Assembly (NCBI GenBank): GCA_046545575.1
Contig: JBKGZM010000004.1
Span: 3,482-67,481, forward strand
DNA length: 64,000 bases
Direction of reading: 5' to 3'
DNA from: JAGXOF01 sp046545575
GTDB lineage: Bacteria > Chloroflexota > Dehalococcoidia > SZUA-161 > SpSt-899
Below the pieces are notes generated by a model. The model saw nothing but the letters and a program-made list of their open reading frames with translations, was not told the origin of the DNA and searched no databases. The translations under genes and the position numbers were made by a program. Positions 51,769 to 60,938 of this stretch are shown here, piece by piece (position 1 is the stretch's first letter; each line of letters opens with the position of its first letter).

Positions 51769-52281
51769 CTATGAGGTTTTCTTACAATCCTCCAATATCT
51801 CGTCTACGCGAGTCACGTTCATCTTGCCATACACCTTGTCATTGACTACCACGACGGGTGCCAGAGCACACGAGCCGAAGCAAGCGATGGTTTCGAGCGA
51901 ATATTCAAGATCAGAGGTTGTTTCACCAGGCTTTATGCCCAGCCGTTCCTCCATTCTCTCAAGAATCTGAGCTCCGCCGCGCACGTAGCAGGCCGTGCCA
52001 CGGCACACTTTTATAACGTTTCTTCCCAAGGGTTGAAGCTTAAACTGGGCATAGAAAGTGGCTACACCAAACACGGTGCTCTCCGGAACTTGAGTAAATT
52101 TCGCTATTTGTCGCATAGCCGGTTCCGGCAGATAGCCGAATCTCTGCTGCGTCCTTTGTAGAATCGGGATCAGCTCATCTTTGCCACCGTTAAACGAGGA
52201 AAGAACATCGGCTGTTTGGCTCTCAATATACTCTTCTTGAAGACTTGATTGTGATTCCTGAACGGTTTCAGTTGTCGCCAT
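51769..52281 (-). CDS. NuoE/HydC-like 2Fe-2S subunit
   Basis: A 170-residue thioredoxin-fold 2Fe-2S protein, the third core subunit of the complex. The cluster ligands are in VCRGTACYVRGG and CFGSCALAPV, with the helical N-terminal part FGYLPEPAMRQIAKF typical of NuoE. It lies 13 bp upstream of the NuoF-like gene; a GGAGGG ribosome-binding site precedes the ATG. Confidence 0.94.
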   Translation of the reverse strand: MATTETVQESQSSLQEEYIESQTADVLSSFNGGKDELIPILQRTQQRFGYLPEPAMRQIAKFTQVPESTVFGVATFYAQFKLQPLGRNVIKVCRGTACYVRGGAQILERMEERLGIKPGETTSDLEYSLETIACFGSCALAPVVVVNDKVYGKMNVTRVDEILEDCKKTS

Positions 52282-52315
52282 TTTTCCCTCCTAACGATCA
52301 ACTAAGCAACTTTTC

Positions 52316-52717
52316 CTACCATCTCTCCTGCTGCAATCTCTGCCACAGCCATTTGCTCTGCTCCCGGCTGAGTTTGCCAACCCAATTTTCAATTCTCCGG
52401 ATATCGCCACTGGCTATGGCAGCCTTCTCCTCATCCGTAAGGCCATAATCCTGGAGGACCTCCTCAGGATTCTCCGTGAGTTTGGCTACGAAGTCGGTAT
52501 CAGCAGCCGCCTTCTCCAGCACGTTCAGGATAGCCTCTCTGCCACTGAGTATATGTTCACCGAGCTTCTGATTAACTGTTTGCATGATTTCCTCCTTAGC
52601 CTTCGCCAGGTTCTCGTCCACCGCCTTTTCGATTTCCTCTTCTATCTTCTCCTTTGCACCCATGATCTGGTCATCCGCCAGTCTGTTGAGTAGCATAGTC
52701 GCAATCTCTCTGTTCAT
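52316..52717 (-). CDS. Small coiled-coil protein sharing the formate dehydrogenase tail
   Basis: A 133-residue protein, first in the formate dehydrogenase operon. The N-terminal half is a Glu/Lys-rich coiled coil (AKEKIEEEIEKAVDENLAKA). The last 61 residues match the C-terminus of the FDH subunit at about 39 of 61 positions by my hand alignment, including ENP-EVL, DEEKAAI, SGDIR and the final RLQQE-W. This domain resembles the LigA-type helical domain. ATG 52717 has AGGAGGTGAT upstream; an upstream extension to 52777 is rejected. Role unknown; oligomerisation with, or chaperoning of, the FDH subunit is a reasonable guess. Confidence 0.8.
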   Translation of the reverse strand: MNREIATMLLNRLADDQIMGAKEKIEEEIEKAVDENLAKAKEEIMQTVNQKLGEHILSGREAILNVLEKAAADTDFVAKLTENPEEVLQDYGLTDEEKAAIASGDIRRIENWVGKLSREQSKWLWQRLQQERW

Positions 52718-52821
52718 CCCGATCACCTCCTTTTCCTGTCTTCCCAATTTCAGTCTAACAGGCAATGGTCTAAGCAAGGTCTAAGGCATGTCCAAATATA
52801 GTCTGAATCTTCGTACATATA

Positions 52822-52854
52822 ACGAGGACTCCCGGAGAAACCGGGAGCCCTCGT
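52822..52854. terminator. Hairpin between response regulator and FDH operon
   Basis: Arms 52822-52835 and 52841-52854 pair over 14 bp with one mismatch around an AGAAA loop. It likely ends the minus-strand response regulator transcript before the operon at 52717. Confidence 0.75.
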
Positions 52855-52881
52855 TCACGAATCAGCTGTTCGCTTTGTTTA

Positions 52882-53577
52882 TCAATCTTCAAGGTCTAAC
52901 CGATAACCAACTCCTCTCTCAGTAAGAATCAATTTCGGTTTTGCCGGGTTCCTCTCAATCTTGTGTCTGAGAAGCCAGATATATCGCTTGACATGTTCTG
53001 TCTCACCCCTGTACTCAGGTCCCCACACTCTGGAAAGCAGCGACTCAGTAGAGACCGGGGATCCATTTGACTCAGCAAGAGCAGCCAACAGGCGAAACTC
53101 CTTGGGAGTGAGGTCTATTTGTGTGTCATCCACCTTGACCCTATGCGCACCTATGTCCAGAGTCAGCCCTTTCCCTGAGTAGACATACGGCTTCTTTGCG
53201 GAGGAGTCGCCATCAGCCCTCTGAAGTATAGCCCCTATCCTTGCAGTGAACTCAGCAAAGCTGAAAGGCTTGGTCACATAATCATCTACGCCGAGCTTAA
53301 ATCCCCTGACCTTATCCTTCTCATCACTCTTGGCAGTCAACATGATTACGGGCACATCCGACAACTGGCGAATACGTCTGCAAACCTCCCAGCCATCCAT
53401 TACCGGCATCATTACATCAAGTACGATAATATCCGGCTGTTGCTCGTACATCATCTTCAAACCCTCGGCACCGCTGGAGGCAACATCCACCTCGTACCCT
53501 GCCTTTTCCAGCGACTTCTTCAGCAAGCGCAGAAGGCTCACATCATCATCGATTACCATCACTTTTCGATGTCCCAT
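52882..53577 (-). CDS. OmpR-family response regulator
   Basis: A 231-residue DNA-binding response regulator. Receiver domain with phospho-acceptor Asp54 (IIVLDVMMPVMDGW), Thr in VIMLTAKS and Lys in VTKPFSFAEF; C-terminal winged helix from about residue 130 (LTPKEFRLLAALAE, ending VGYRL). The kinase gene lies 9 bp upstream on the same strand, so they form a two-component pair. Because the FDH operon follows directly, it is a candidate target, but no binding site can be recognised. Confidence 0.94.
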   Translation of the reverse strand: MGHRKVMVIDDDVSLLRLLKKSLEKAGYEVDVASSGAEGLKMMYEQQPDIIVLDVMMPVMDGWEVCRRIRQLSDVPVIMLTAKSDEKDKVRGFKLGVDDYVTKPFSFAEFTARIGAILQRADGDSSAKKPYVYSGKGLTLDIGAHRVKVDDTQIDLTPKEFRLLAALAESNGSPVSTESLLSRVWGPEYRGETEHVKRYIWLLRHKIERNPAKPKLILTERGVGYRLDLED

Positions 53578-53586
53578 TGCTTTTGC

Positions 53587-55083
53587 CTAATTTTCCTCCC
53601 TTCTCACTACAGGTAACGTAAACGAGAACGTGGAGCCCCTACTTAAAGAACTCCTGACCTCTATTTTGCCCCCCTGGGTTTCGATCAAACGTTTAGAGGT
53701 ATAAAGTCCCAATCCGTAACCCCCGGTGGGGCCACTATCGCTGCCATCGACCCTTTGAAACTTATCAAATATCCTTTCAATCTCCTTCTCGTCCATCCCA
53801 ACCCCTTCATCGGTAACTGATACAACTACCATCCCATCGTCTTCCTCCGCTTTTACCTCCACATTTCCCCCAGCAGGGGAATATTTTACTGCATTGTCAA
53901 GGAGATTAACGAGTACCTCGTAAGTATACGTGACATCAGCCCAGACGAGAGGCAGGTTATCCGAGCACGAGACGGTGAACGAGTGCGTCCCCACAACCGA
54001 ACTAAAACTGTGTACAACCCTCTGGGCCAGCGCCAGAATATCCACTGGCTCCCGCTTTAGCTCCAGCTTTCCACCTTCCAGACGAGATACTGTAAGCGTA
54101 TCCTGCACCAACCTGGTAAGGCGCTGACTCTCAGATTCTATAGTCTCAAAGAGCTCTCTTTGCTCCTCGTTGTCAGTGAATGCATCATCCTGTGAGAGAA
54201 GCTCAATAGCACCATTTATGTTTGTCACAGGAGCCCTCAGGGCATGTGAAACCATGGATACAAATTCAGTTTTCATCTTATCAAGCTCCTGCAGCCGCTC
54301 ATTCGTTTTCTGGAGTTCCTGATAGGCCTGTTCCAAACTGTGGGTCCGCGCAGCTACCTTTTCCTCCAACTGCAGGTTCATCCGGCGGATCTCGCGCTCA
54401 GCCTCCACAACTCTCTCAAAGGACACCCTTTGCTTTTCCTCAGCCTGTTTCCTCCGTGTGATATCTCTGACGATCGCCGAACAGCCATACCATACACCAT
54501 TCTCATCCCTTAAAGGATTCCGGGTTACCTCTACAAATATTCTTCGCCCATCCTTGGTAATCCTTTGCGTTTCAAAACCTTTCACATACCCTTTCTGCTG
54601 GCACTCGTTGTTCAAAAGCTCCACTTCCCCGGTGTTCAGTATATCTTCAGGGACGAGCTTGGCGAAATGCTGGCCAACCATTTCCTCTTTCGTATAACCG
54701 AAGATGCTTTCCGCACCTTTATTCCACGATGTTATAACACCATCAGGAGTCAAACTCAAAATAGCGTCATCAGACGAGGCCACAATACTTGCTATATATT
54801 CCTGTTCCTCTGCGAACTTTCTTTCTGACTCCTCACCTTCCGCAATCCGGTCACTTACCCAGGTAAGAATCACCCATGTCACCAGCGAGCCAAAACAAGC
54901 GTACACGGCTATCCCGACTACCAGCCGCTCTGTCGCGTCGAACCCGAACACAAATTCCTTCAAATACTGATAGAGGATTATAACAACGAAAATCCCCGCG
55001 ACGATGACCCATCGCAGAGAGCGCACGAATCTGGAAAATGGTTTGTGCCTGAGTTCCTTCACTATAAAACCCTGCAAGTCCAA
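53587..55083 (-). CDS. Membrane PAS histidine kinase
   Basis: A 498-residue sensor kinase. Two transmembrane segments near residues 28-45 and 55-77 are joined by a very short loop, then a PAS domain (IVASSDDAILSLTPDGVI to ITRRKQAEE), a coiled linker, the HisKA box FVSMVSHALRAPVTN with the phosphorylated His, and the HATPase domain (DNAVKYSPAGG, GYGLGLYTSKRL). The small outside region argues for sensing via the membrane or the cytoplasmic PAS. Pairs with the regulator at 52882. Confidence 0.93.
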   Translation of the reverse strand: MDLQGFIVKELRHKPFSRFVRSLRWVIVAGIFVVIILYQYLKEFVFGFDATERLVVGIAVYACFGSLVTWVILTWVSDRIAEGEESERKFAEEQEYIASIVASSDDAILSLTPDGVITSWNKGAESIFGYTKEEMVGQHFAKLVPEDILNTGEVELLNNECQQKGYVKGFETQRITKDGRRIFVEVTRNPLRDENGVWYGCSAIVRDITRRKQAEEKQRVSFERVVEAEREIRRMNLQLEEKVAARTHSLEQAYQELQKTNERLQELDKMKTEFVSMVSHALRAPVTNINGAIELLSQDDAFTDNEEQRELFETIESESQRLTRLVQDTLTVSRLEGGKLELKREPVDILALAQRVVHSFSSVVGTHSFTVSCSDNLPLVWADVTYTYEVLVNLLDNAVKYSPAGGNVEVKAEEDDGMVVVSVTDEGVGMDEKEIERIFDKFQRVDGSDSGPTGGYGLGLYTSKRLIETQGGKIEVRSSLSRGSTFSFTLPVVRREEN

Positions 55084-55251
55084 ATCCTGTTACCAACCGA
55101 TAACCTACCTCAATTATATGGGACATATCACCAACTTGTCGAGCATTCGATTTGCATAAACCTGGTGTAGGCAATTGACTACGAGCCTCAACAGTGTTAC
55201 TATATTGACACCAGACAGTAGACCAATGTAGTTGTCCGAAGAAAGGAAAAG

Positions 55252-55482
55252 ATGGGAAGCGTTTACAAGTTCATCGAGCTAGTGGGAACCAGTACGGAGT
55301 CATGGGAAAAGGCAGCCAGCGCAGCGATCGAGGAAGCTGCAGGGACTTTGAGGGACACCCGCATTGTTGAGGTAACCGAGATGGATATGCAGCTTAAGGA
55401 CGGGAAGATCGCAACCTATCGCACGAAAGTGAGGATGTCCTACAAAGTTGAGTCATGCGTTGACTTGTGTCTCGAGCCCTGA
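55252..55482 (+). CDS. Dodecin
   Basis: A 76-residue flavin- or CoA-storing protein that assembles into a dodecamer. The pattern SVYKFIELVGTSTESWEKA, AASAAIEEAAGTLRDTRI, EVTEMDMQL and the strand TYRTKVRMSYKVE is full dodecin. The final residues run into a repeat-like sequence (tcgagccctgaacgtagtgagg), which supplies a short extra tail. AAAGGAAAAG precedes the ATG. Confidence 0.93.
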   Translation: MGSVYKFIELVGTSTESWEKAASAAIEEAAGTLRDTRIVEVTEMDMQLKDGKIATYRTKVRMSYKVESCVDLCLEP

Positions 55483-55786
55483 ACGTAGTGAGGGGTTCAG
55501 TAGCGTTTCTTTTCAGTCCATCTATCTTACATTTTTACGCTGGTAGGAATTAAATCCATGCCCTCGCGCGGAGGGCGTACATGGTTCTGCCCAAAGGATG
55601 CTACCACCTTGCCCTGTCGCTCCCCAGCTATCAAGTTTACCAAGACATATGGTACGCAGTTGTTCCTGCATCTGCACATCAACTATCTCGGCCTCGTCTC
55701 CTACAAGGTCCGGTATCGAGTCACAAAACCTGTTTTCAGATTCGCCTGAGCGCACACCATTCGTAACTACTAATCATTTGTGCTAA
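55483..55786. other. Intergenic stretch between dodecin and the truncated kinase
   Basis: About 300 bp without a credible gene. It starts with a repeat-like sequence (ccctgaacgtagtgaggggttcag); the rest shows open frames on both strands but none with recognisable protein character. It may contain the decayed 5' end of the following kinase gene. Confidence 0.5.
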
Positions 55787-58030
55787 ATGTTCTACACACC
55801 TCAAGCTACGGTAGAAAAGACTCTTGTTGCGTATGAGGGAGTTTCAGACGAATTCGCCCAGGCTTTAGAGAGGATAAAGATAGGAGAAGGCGTCTACGGC
55901 AAGGTGGCCCAAACAGGTCAATCTACGGTAGCAAAGGATATATCGAATGATCCTATAATGGCTCATCCTGAAGTCAAGAAAATGCTGATCAAAACCCAGC
56001 TTGTGGTACCATTGCTCCTGAAAGATCATGTACAAGGTGTTATATGCGTAGCTATGCGCCGACCAAGAGAGTTTACACAGGAAGATATAGACCTGCTGAG
56101 TAGTGTTGGTTCCCAAATAGCCACTTCCATGGCAAACGCCAGCCTCTATGAAAAAGAGCGCATGACTGCACGGAAGCTGACCGTATCGGAGAGGAGATGT
56201 CGACAGTTATTCGAGAACGCAAACGATGCTATCCTGGTTAATGACCTTAATGGCAATATTACATCTGCCAACGGTGCAGCCGCGAGGCTAAGTGGGTATA
56301 GTTTACAAGAGCTAACCAAAATGAATATAAGGGAGTTTATCACCGAGGAAAGCCTCAGTGCCGCAGGAGATGTCCGTCGCAGGCTAATGGAAAAACAGCC
56401 CGTCGATCAACCCTATGAACAACGGTTGATGAAAAGGGATGGTTCAGAGGCGATCGTGGAGGTGACGACAGCCCTTGTTATGGAGGATGGGAAAACAGTT
56501 GGTTTCCAGAATATAGCAAGAGATGTGACGGAGGAACGCCAATCAGAGGAATTACTAAGGGAAAGCGAAAGAAAGCTCTCACAAATAGTCAATGGCAGTT
56601 CGGTTCCGACTTTTGTAATCAATAATGAGCACATCACAACTCACTGGAACAAGGCCTGTAAGAGCCTTACCGGGATCTCCGCGACAGAGGTGATAGGCAC
56701 CAAACGCCAGTGGCAGCCCTTCTACCCCGAGGAAAGGCCATCTATGGCTGACTTAATCGTCGACAAAGCATCCGAGGAGGAGATCAGCAGGTATTATGGA
56801 CATAAATACACGGAATCAAGCCTTTTAGAAGGGGCTTACGAAGTAGAGGATTTCTTCCCCGCCGTAGGGCCGAACGGGAAATGGATTTTCTTTACTGCTG
56901 CACCACTCATCGACCATGAGGGTAGGCTTTTGGGGGCCATCGAGACTCTGCAAGATGTCACCGAACGCGTAAGAGCAGATGAGGCACTCAAGGATTCAGA
57001 AAGCCGGTACCGAGACCTTTTCAACAACGCTAGCGACGCGATCATTATCAGTGACATGGAAGGCAATATTATCGAGGTCAATAAAGCGGCCTCGGACCTG
57101 ACCGGGTACACTTCCGACGAACTGGTGAAGATGAGCCTGAAAGAATTTATGACTGCCGAGAGTTTCGAGACCGCTATAGGCGGACAACAAAAAGTGCTCC
57201 TGAGAGGTGATACGGCAAGCGAGCGCTATGAGTTAGAAATAGTAAAAAAGGACGGCGCACATGCCACTATCGAGGCCGCTGTCAGGCCTGTTAAGGAAAT
57301 GGGACAAGCAGTAGCCTTCCATAATATCGCCAGAGATGTTACTGAGGAGAGAAGAATACGAGATAACCTGAGATACTATCTGCAGCAGATTACTCGGGTT
57401 CAGGAAGAGGAACGCGAACGCATTGCACGGGAGCTCCATGATGATACAGTACAGGCTCTTTATGCACTTAACAGGCAGATTGATAATTTCCTGCGAGACA
57501 ACACTGGGCTAAGTGAAGATGATAAGAATTTCCTGCAGGGAATAGGTGAGCAATCCAGGGAAATACTTCAAAGTGTGCGGCGTTTCAGCCAGGACTTAAG
57601 GCCGCCTATTCTGGACGACCTTGGCCTTTTGCCCGCATTACGCTGGCTGACCAGTGACGTACAAGGACGCAGCGGGGTGGAAATCGATTTGAATCTACCC
57701 CCGGATGAGCAACGCCTGCCAAGCGAGGAGGAGTTACCGCTCTTCCGAATAGTACAGGAGGCACTCAGGAATATCGAGAGACATTCTCAGGCCTCAAAAG
57801 CCAATATTGAAGTGGAGTTTGGAGAGAATACAACACGGATATCCATTTCAGACAACGGCAAAGGCTTTGAGTTCAGTGGTGACACAGCGGAATTGCCCCG
57901 CAGTGGGAAGCTGGGCCTCGCCGGAATGGCGGAAAGAGCCCGCCTGTTAGGGGGCGAGTTAACTATTCAGTCAGCAGTGGGCAAGGGAACAAAGGTAATT
58001 GTCGAAGTCCCTAACATTCGTCGTGAATAG
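55787..58030 (+). CDS. GAF-PAS-PAS-PAS histidine kinase, NarX-like, 5' truncated
   Basis: A 747-residue soluble sensor kinase. The first about 120 residues are a GAF domain that lacks its initial helix and strand, then three PAS domains (starting near CRQLFENANDAILV, LSQIVNGSSVPTFV and YRDLFNNASDAIII), and a HisKA_3 domain with phosphorylated His551 (IARELHDDTVQALY) plus HATPase (DNGKGFEF). HisKA_3 kinases pair with NarL-type regulators; none is adjacent. The ATG at 55787 directly follows an in-frame TAA and has no ribosome-binding site, which supports loss of the original N-terminus. Confidence 0.85.
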   Translation: MFYTPQATVEKTLVAYEGVSDEFAQALERIKIGEGVYGKVAQTGQSTVAKDISNDPIMAHPEVKKMLIKTQLVVPLLLKDHVQGVICVAMRRPREFTQEDIDLLSSVGSQIATSMANASLYEKERMTARKLTVSERRCRQLFENANDAILVNDLNGNITSANGAAARLSGYSLQELTKMNIREFITEESLSAAGDVRRRLMEKQPVDQPYEQRLMKRDGSEAIVEVTTALVMEDGKTVGFQNIARDVTEERQSEELLRESERKLSQIVNGSSVPTFVINNEHITTHWNKACKSLTGISATEVIGTKRQWQPFYPEERPSMADLIVDKASEEEISRYYGHKYTESSLLEGAYEVEDFFPAVGPNGKWIFFTAAPLIDHEGRLLGAIETLQDVTERVRADEALKDSESRYRDLFNNASDAIIISDMEGNIIEVNKAASDLTGYTSDELVKMSLKEFMTAESFETAIGGQQKVLLRGDTASERYELEIVKKDGAHATIEAAVRPVKEMGQAVAFHNIARDVTEERRIRDNLRYYLQQITRVQEEERERIARELHDDTVQALYALNRQIDNFLRDNTGLSEDDKNFLQGIGEQSREILQSVRRFSQDLRPPILDDLGLLPALRWLTSDVQGRSGVEIDLNLPPDEQRLPSEEELPLFRIVQEALRNIERHSQASKANIEVEFGENTTRISISDNGKGFEFSGDTAELPRSGKLGLAGMAERARLLGGELTIQSAVGKGTKVIVEVPNIRRE

Positions 58031-58090
58031 CGAACTTATCAATCCTCACCCGGCATGGATTGATATCCATGCTTCGGCCAAGTACAAAGC

Positions 58091-58122
58091 GACCCGCCTT
58101 CGGCTAAAGCCGAAGGCGGGTC
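58091..58122. terminator. Strong hairpin between converging genes
   Basis: Perfect 15-bp inverted repeat gacccgccttcggct / agccgaaggcgggtc (58091-58105, 58108-58122). It separates the kinase gene from the convergent small gene at 58186. No T-run. Confidence 0.6.
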
Positions 58123-58185
58123 GACTCCCAAACGCTATCATCAAAGTTGAAAGAGCTCTACAAATATCTGGTATCTGGCCTGGTT

Positions 58186-58506
58186 CTATCGAGTCGGGGC
58201 TTGCATCCTTTCCTTCGCCTCGCCTATAACCCTCTCCATTTCCCAAAGCTCTTCCACACTCGTGGCCTGTCTCACTATCTTCTCTACCTCATCGGATACA
58301 CGTGACACGCGCGTCGGCTGTGTTCGTCTCGCGACAACATCCTCTGCAGCCCGCCTGGATACTTTCAAGGCCTCCTGATATGCACATTTCCCGGTCTCCA
58401 GGAACTCACAAATCTTGGCATACCCTGTGTATTCGCACAATCGGCAATCATAAACACAAGGTGTAGCTACCTGATTCCTCACTTTGGTCACTGTTTTATC
58501 CGTCAT
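58186..58506 (-). CDS. Small Cys-containing hypothetical protein
   Basis: A 106-residue protein. Five Cys lie in the first 45 residues: CVYDCRLCEYTG, ICEF and KCAY, a spacing that could bind zinc or an Fe-S cluster. The rest is helical and charged (VSDEVEKIVRQATSVEELWEMERVIGEAKERM). No family recognised. The ribosome-binding site AAAAGGAGGAAG precedes the ATG. It lies 280 bp downstream of tex on the same strand. Confidence 0.7.
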   Translation of the reverse strand: MTDKTVTKVRNQVATPCVYDCRLCEYTGYAKICEFLETGKCAYQEALKVSRRAAEDVVARRTQPTRVSRVSDEVEKIVRQATSVEELWEMERVIGEAKERMQAPTR

Positions 58507-58634
58507 TCTTCCTCCTTTTCTTGTACCCGTCCATAACTTATACTACTCGTATATGGCCTTTCCATACATCGTCTTAGTAGCCTAATCCAGGTTTGCCTAA
58601 GCGCAAATACTTAAGCCACTCCATACGCACCATT

Positions 58635-58656
58635 GCCTACGCATTTATGCGTAGGC
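58635..58656. repeat. 22-bp perfect palindrome gcctacgcat-tt-atgcgtaggc
   Basis: Ten-base arms around TT within the 278-bp gap between tex and the small Cys protein. It could be an operator or a terminator element; nothing else is seen in this gap. Confidence 0.6.
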
Positions 58657-58784
58657 CTCTAGCGATGCAAAGGCATCATATAGCGGGGTCCTAAACCCAG
58701 TATCCAAGCCATAGAACCAAGATGAGGATACAGGCTGAGAGAAAAAGCGGAGATACGTAGCAGAGCAGATACAAAAAGACACAA

Positions 58785-60932
58785 TCAGGAAAAGGAGGAA
58801 TTATCCTTCATGGAAAGGGAAATACGGTTGCGTTCTCTATCAACTGCCAGCACGGTCACGGTGACCTTTTGATTGACTCTAACTATATCTGCGGGGTTTT
58901 TCACAAAACCGTCGGACAGTTCACTGATATGGACCAGTCCATCCTGGTGGACACCAATATCCACAAAGGCCCCGAAATTCGTTACATTCGTCACGATTCC
59001 GGGGAGCCTCATGTTCGGCGCAAGATGGTCGATCAAGGTAATGCCAGCAGCAAAGGAGAAGGGCTCAAACCGCTCACGAGGATCGCGTCCGGGCTTGCCG
59101 AGCTCCACCATGATGTCATTCAGCGTCGGCAACCCGACATCATCACCAGCGTAAAGCTCCGGATTAACTTGCCGGCGCAGACCCTCAGAGCTCATAAGCT
59201 CCGTCACGGTGCAATTCAGATCCTTTGTCATACGCTCTACAATATAGTAGCTCTCCGGATGTACAGCGCTGGCATCAAGCGGATTATCGGCGTTATGTAT
59301 CCGAAGAAATCCTGCTGCCTGTTCGAATGCCCTTGCCCCCAAGCGCGGGACCTTTTTGATTTCATCCCTGCTGCGAAAGGGACCATTCTGGTTACGATGG
59401 GTAACAATATTTTTGGCCAGAGCAGGACCGAGTCCGGAGACATAGGCAAGGAGCTGCTTGCTGGCTGTGTTTACCTCAACGCCTACCTCGTTGACACATC
59501 TCATCACTACATCATCGAGAGTGGTCTTAAGCTTGCCCTGGTCCACATCATGCTGGTACTGACCGACACCAATGGACTTGGGGGCAATCTTCACAAGTTC
59601 AGCAAGAGGGTCCATCAACCGTCGCCCGATCGACACAGCTCCCCTCACTGTCAAGTCATAATCGGGAAACTCCTCACGGGCTGCTTCTGATGCAGAGTAG
59701 ACCGATGCCCCACTCTCATTTACCATTACCACCGCCACTTTCTCCGGCAAGCCGAGTCCTCGTACGAAGGTTTCGGTCTCACGGCTGGCGGTTCCATTGC
59801 CAATTGCAATAGCCTCTATATCGAAACGCTTAACAAGGTCGAGGATGGTTTCTTTCGCTTGCTCCGTCTTGCTATCCGATTGCTCCAGATAGATAGTGGT
59901 ATTATGCAAGAGCACGCCCTGACGGTCCAGGCAAACAACCTTACATCCCGTACGATATCCGGGGTCGATTGCGAGCGTTGCTTTTTGCCCCATGGGAGAG
60001 GCCATGAGAGTCTCCCGCAAGTTGTTGGCAAAGACACGGAGCGCCTCCGCATCAGCGCGTTCCTTGATTGTCTGACGCGTATCAGTCTCCATGGAAGGGA
60101 CCAGAAGCCGGGCATAGCTATCCTCAACTGCAACGGAAACCTGCATTGAGGAGGCATTATTGTCCTTTACAAAGCGCCTTTGCAGTAACGCCAGAGCCTT
60201 TTCTTCGGAAGGCCGTATGGAGAGCTTGAGATATCCCTCCTTTTCACCGCGGAACATGGCCAGCACCCGATGACCGGGCACTTTAGCAACAGACTCTTGC
60301 CAGTCGAAATAATCGCGGTACTTGGCTCCTTCCTCATCCTTTCCCTTCACCACTTTTGAATACAGCACGCCTTCCCGACCGAAGAGCTGGCGCATGGTTT
60401 GTCTCGTTTTTGCGTCTTCATTTACCCATTCAGCAATGATGTCACGCGCACCGGCAAGGGCATCATCGACAGATGCAACACCGTTCTCCTCGTTGATGAA
60501 TTCGCTGGCAGCCTCCTGCAGGTCAGTGGCACTATCCTGGGCAAAGAGCGTTTGAGCCAGCGGTTCAAGTCCCTTTTCCCTCGCTATCGTAGCACGTGTG
60601 CGGCGTTTGGGACGGTAAGGGAGGTAGATATCCTCCAGCTCGGCCATTGTCCCCGCCGACTCAACAGCACTCCGCAGCTCATCAGTCAGCTGACCTTGTT
60701 CATCAAGCGATTTCAGGATGCTCTCACGACGGCTATCCAATGCCCTGAGCTGCTCCAGCCGGTCGCGGATCTCGGTAATTATCACCTCATCAAGCGAGCC
60801 GGTACGCTCCTTACGATACCGCGCCACGAACGGGACGCTTGCCCCTTCACCGAGCAAATCCTCAACAGCCCTTACCTGCTGGGCGACAATTCCCATCTCA
60901 TCCGCAATTTGAACGCAGTGTACTTCACTCAT
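58785..60932 (-). CDS. tex: Transcription accessory protein Tex
   Basis: A 715-residue RNA-binding protein. It has the Tex N-terminal helical region (VPFVARYRKERTGSLDEV), a YqgF/RNase H-like domain (ALAIDPGYRTGCKVV), a helix-hairpin-helix segment (GLGPALAKNIVTHRN) and a C-terminal S1 domain (GIVTNVTNFGAFVDIGVHQDGLVHIS). Tex is a conserved factor affecting transcription and gene expression in stress. It follows the reductase gene on the minus strand with 6 bp between them. Confidence 0.95.
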   Translation of the reverse strand: MSEVHCVQIADEMGIVAQQVRAVEDLLGEGASVPFVARYRKERTGSLDEVIITEIRDRLEQLRALDSRRESILKSLDEQGQLTDELRSAVESAGTMAELEDIYLPYRPKRRTRATIAREKGLEPLAQTLFAQDSATDLQEAASEFINEENGVASVDDALAGARDIIAEWVNEDAKTRQTMRQLFGREGVLYSKVVKGKDEEGAKYRDYFDWQESVAKVPGHRVLAMFRGEKEGYLKLSIRPSEEKALALLQRRFVKDNNASSMQVSVAVEDSYARLLVPSMETDTRQTIKERADAEALRVFANNLRETLMASPMGQKATLAIDPGYRTGCKVVCLDRQGVLLHNTTIYLEQSDSKTEQAKETILDLVKRFDIEAIAIGNGTASRETETFVRGLGLPEKVAVVMVNESGASVYSASEAAREEFPDYDLTVRGAVSIGRRLMDPLAELVKIAPKSIGVGQYQHDVDQGKLKTTLDDVVMRCVNEVGVEVNTASKQLLAYVSGLGPALAKNIVTHRNQNGPFRSRDEIKKVPRLGARAFEQAAGFLRIHNADNPLDASAVHPESYYIVERMTKDLNCTVTELMSSEGLRRQVNPELYAGDDVGLPTLNDIMVELGKPGRDPRERFEPFSFAAGITLIDHLAPNMRLPGIVTNVTNFGAFVDIGVHQDGLVHISELSDGFVKNPADIVRVNQKVTVTVLAVDRERNRISLSMKDNSSFS

Positions 60933-60938
60933 AGTGGA

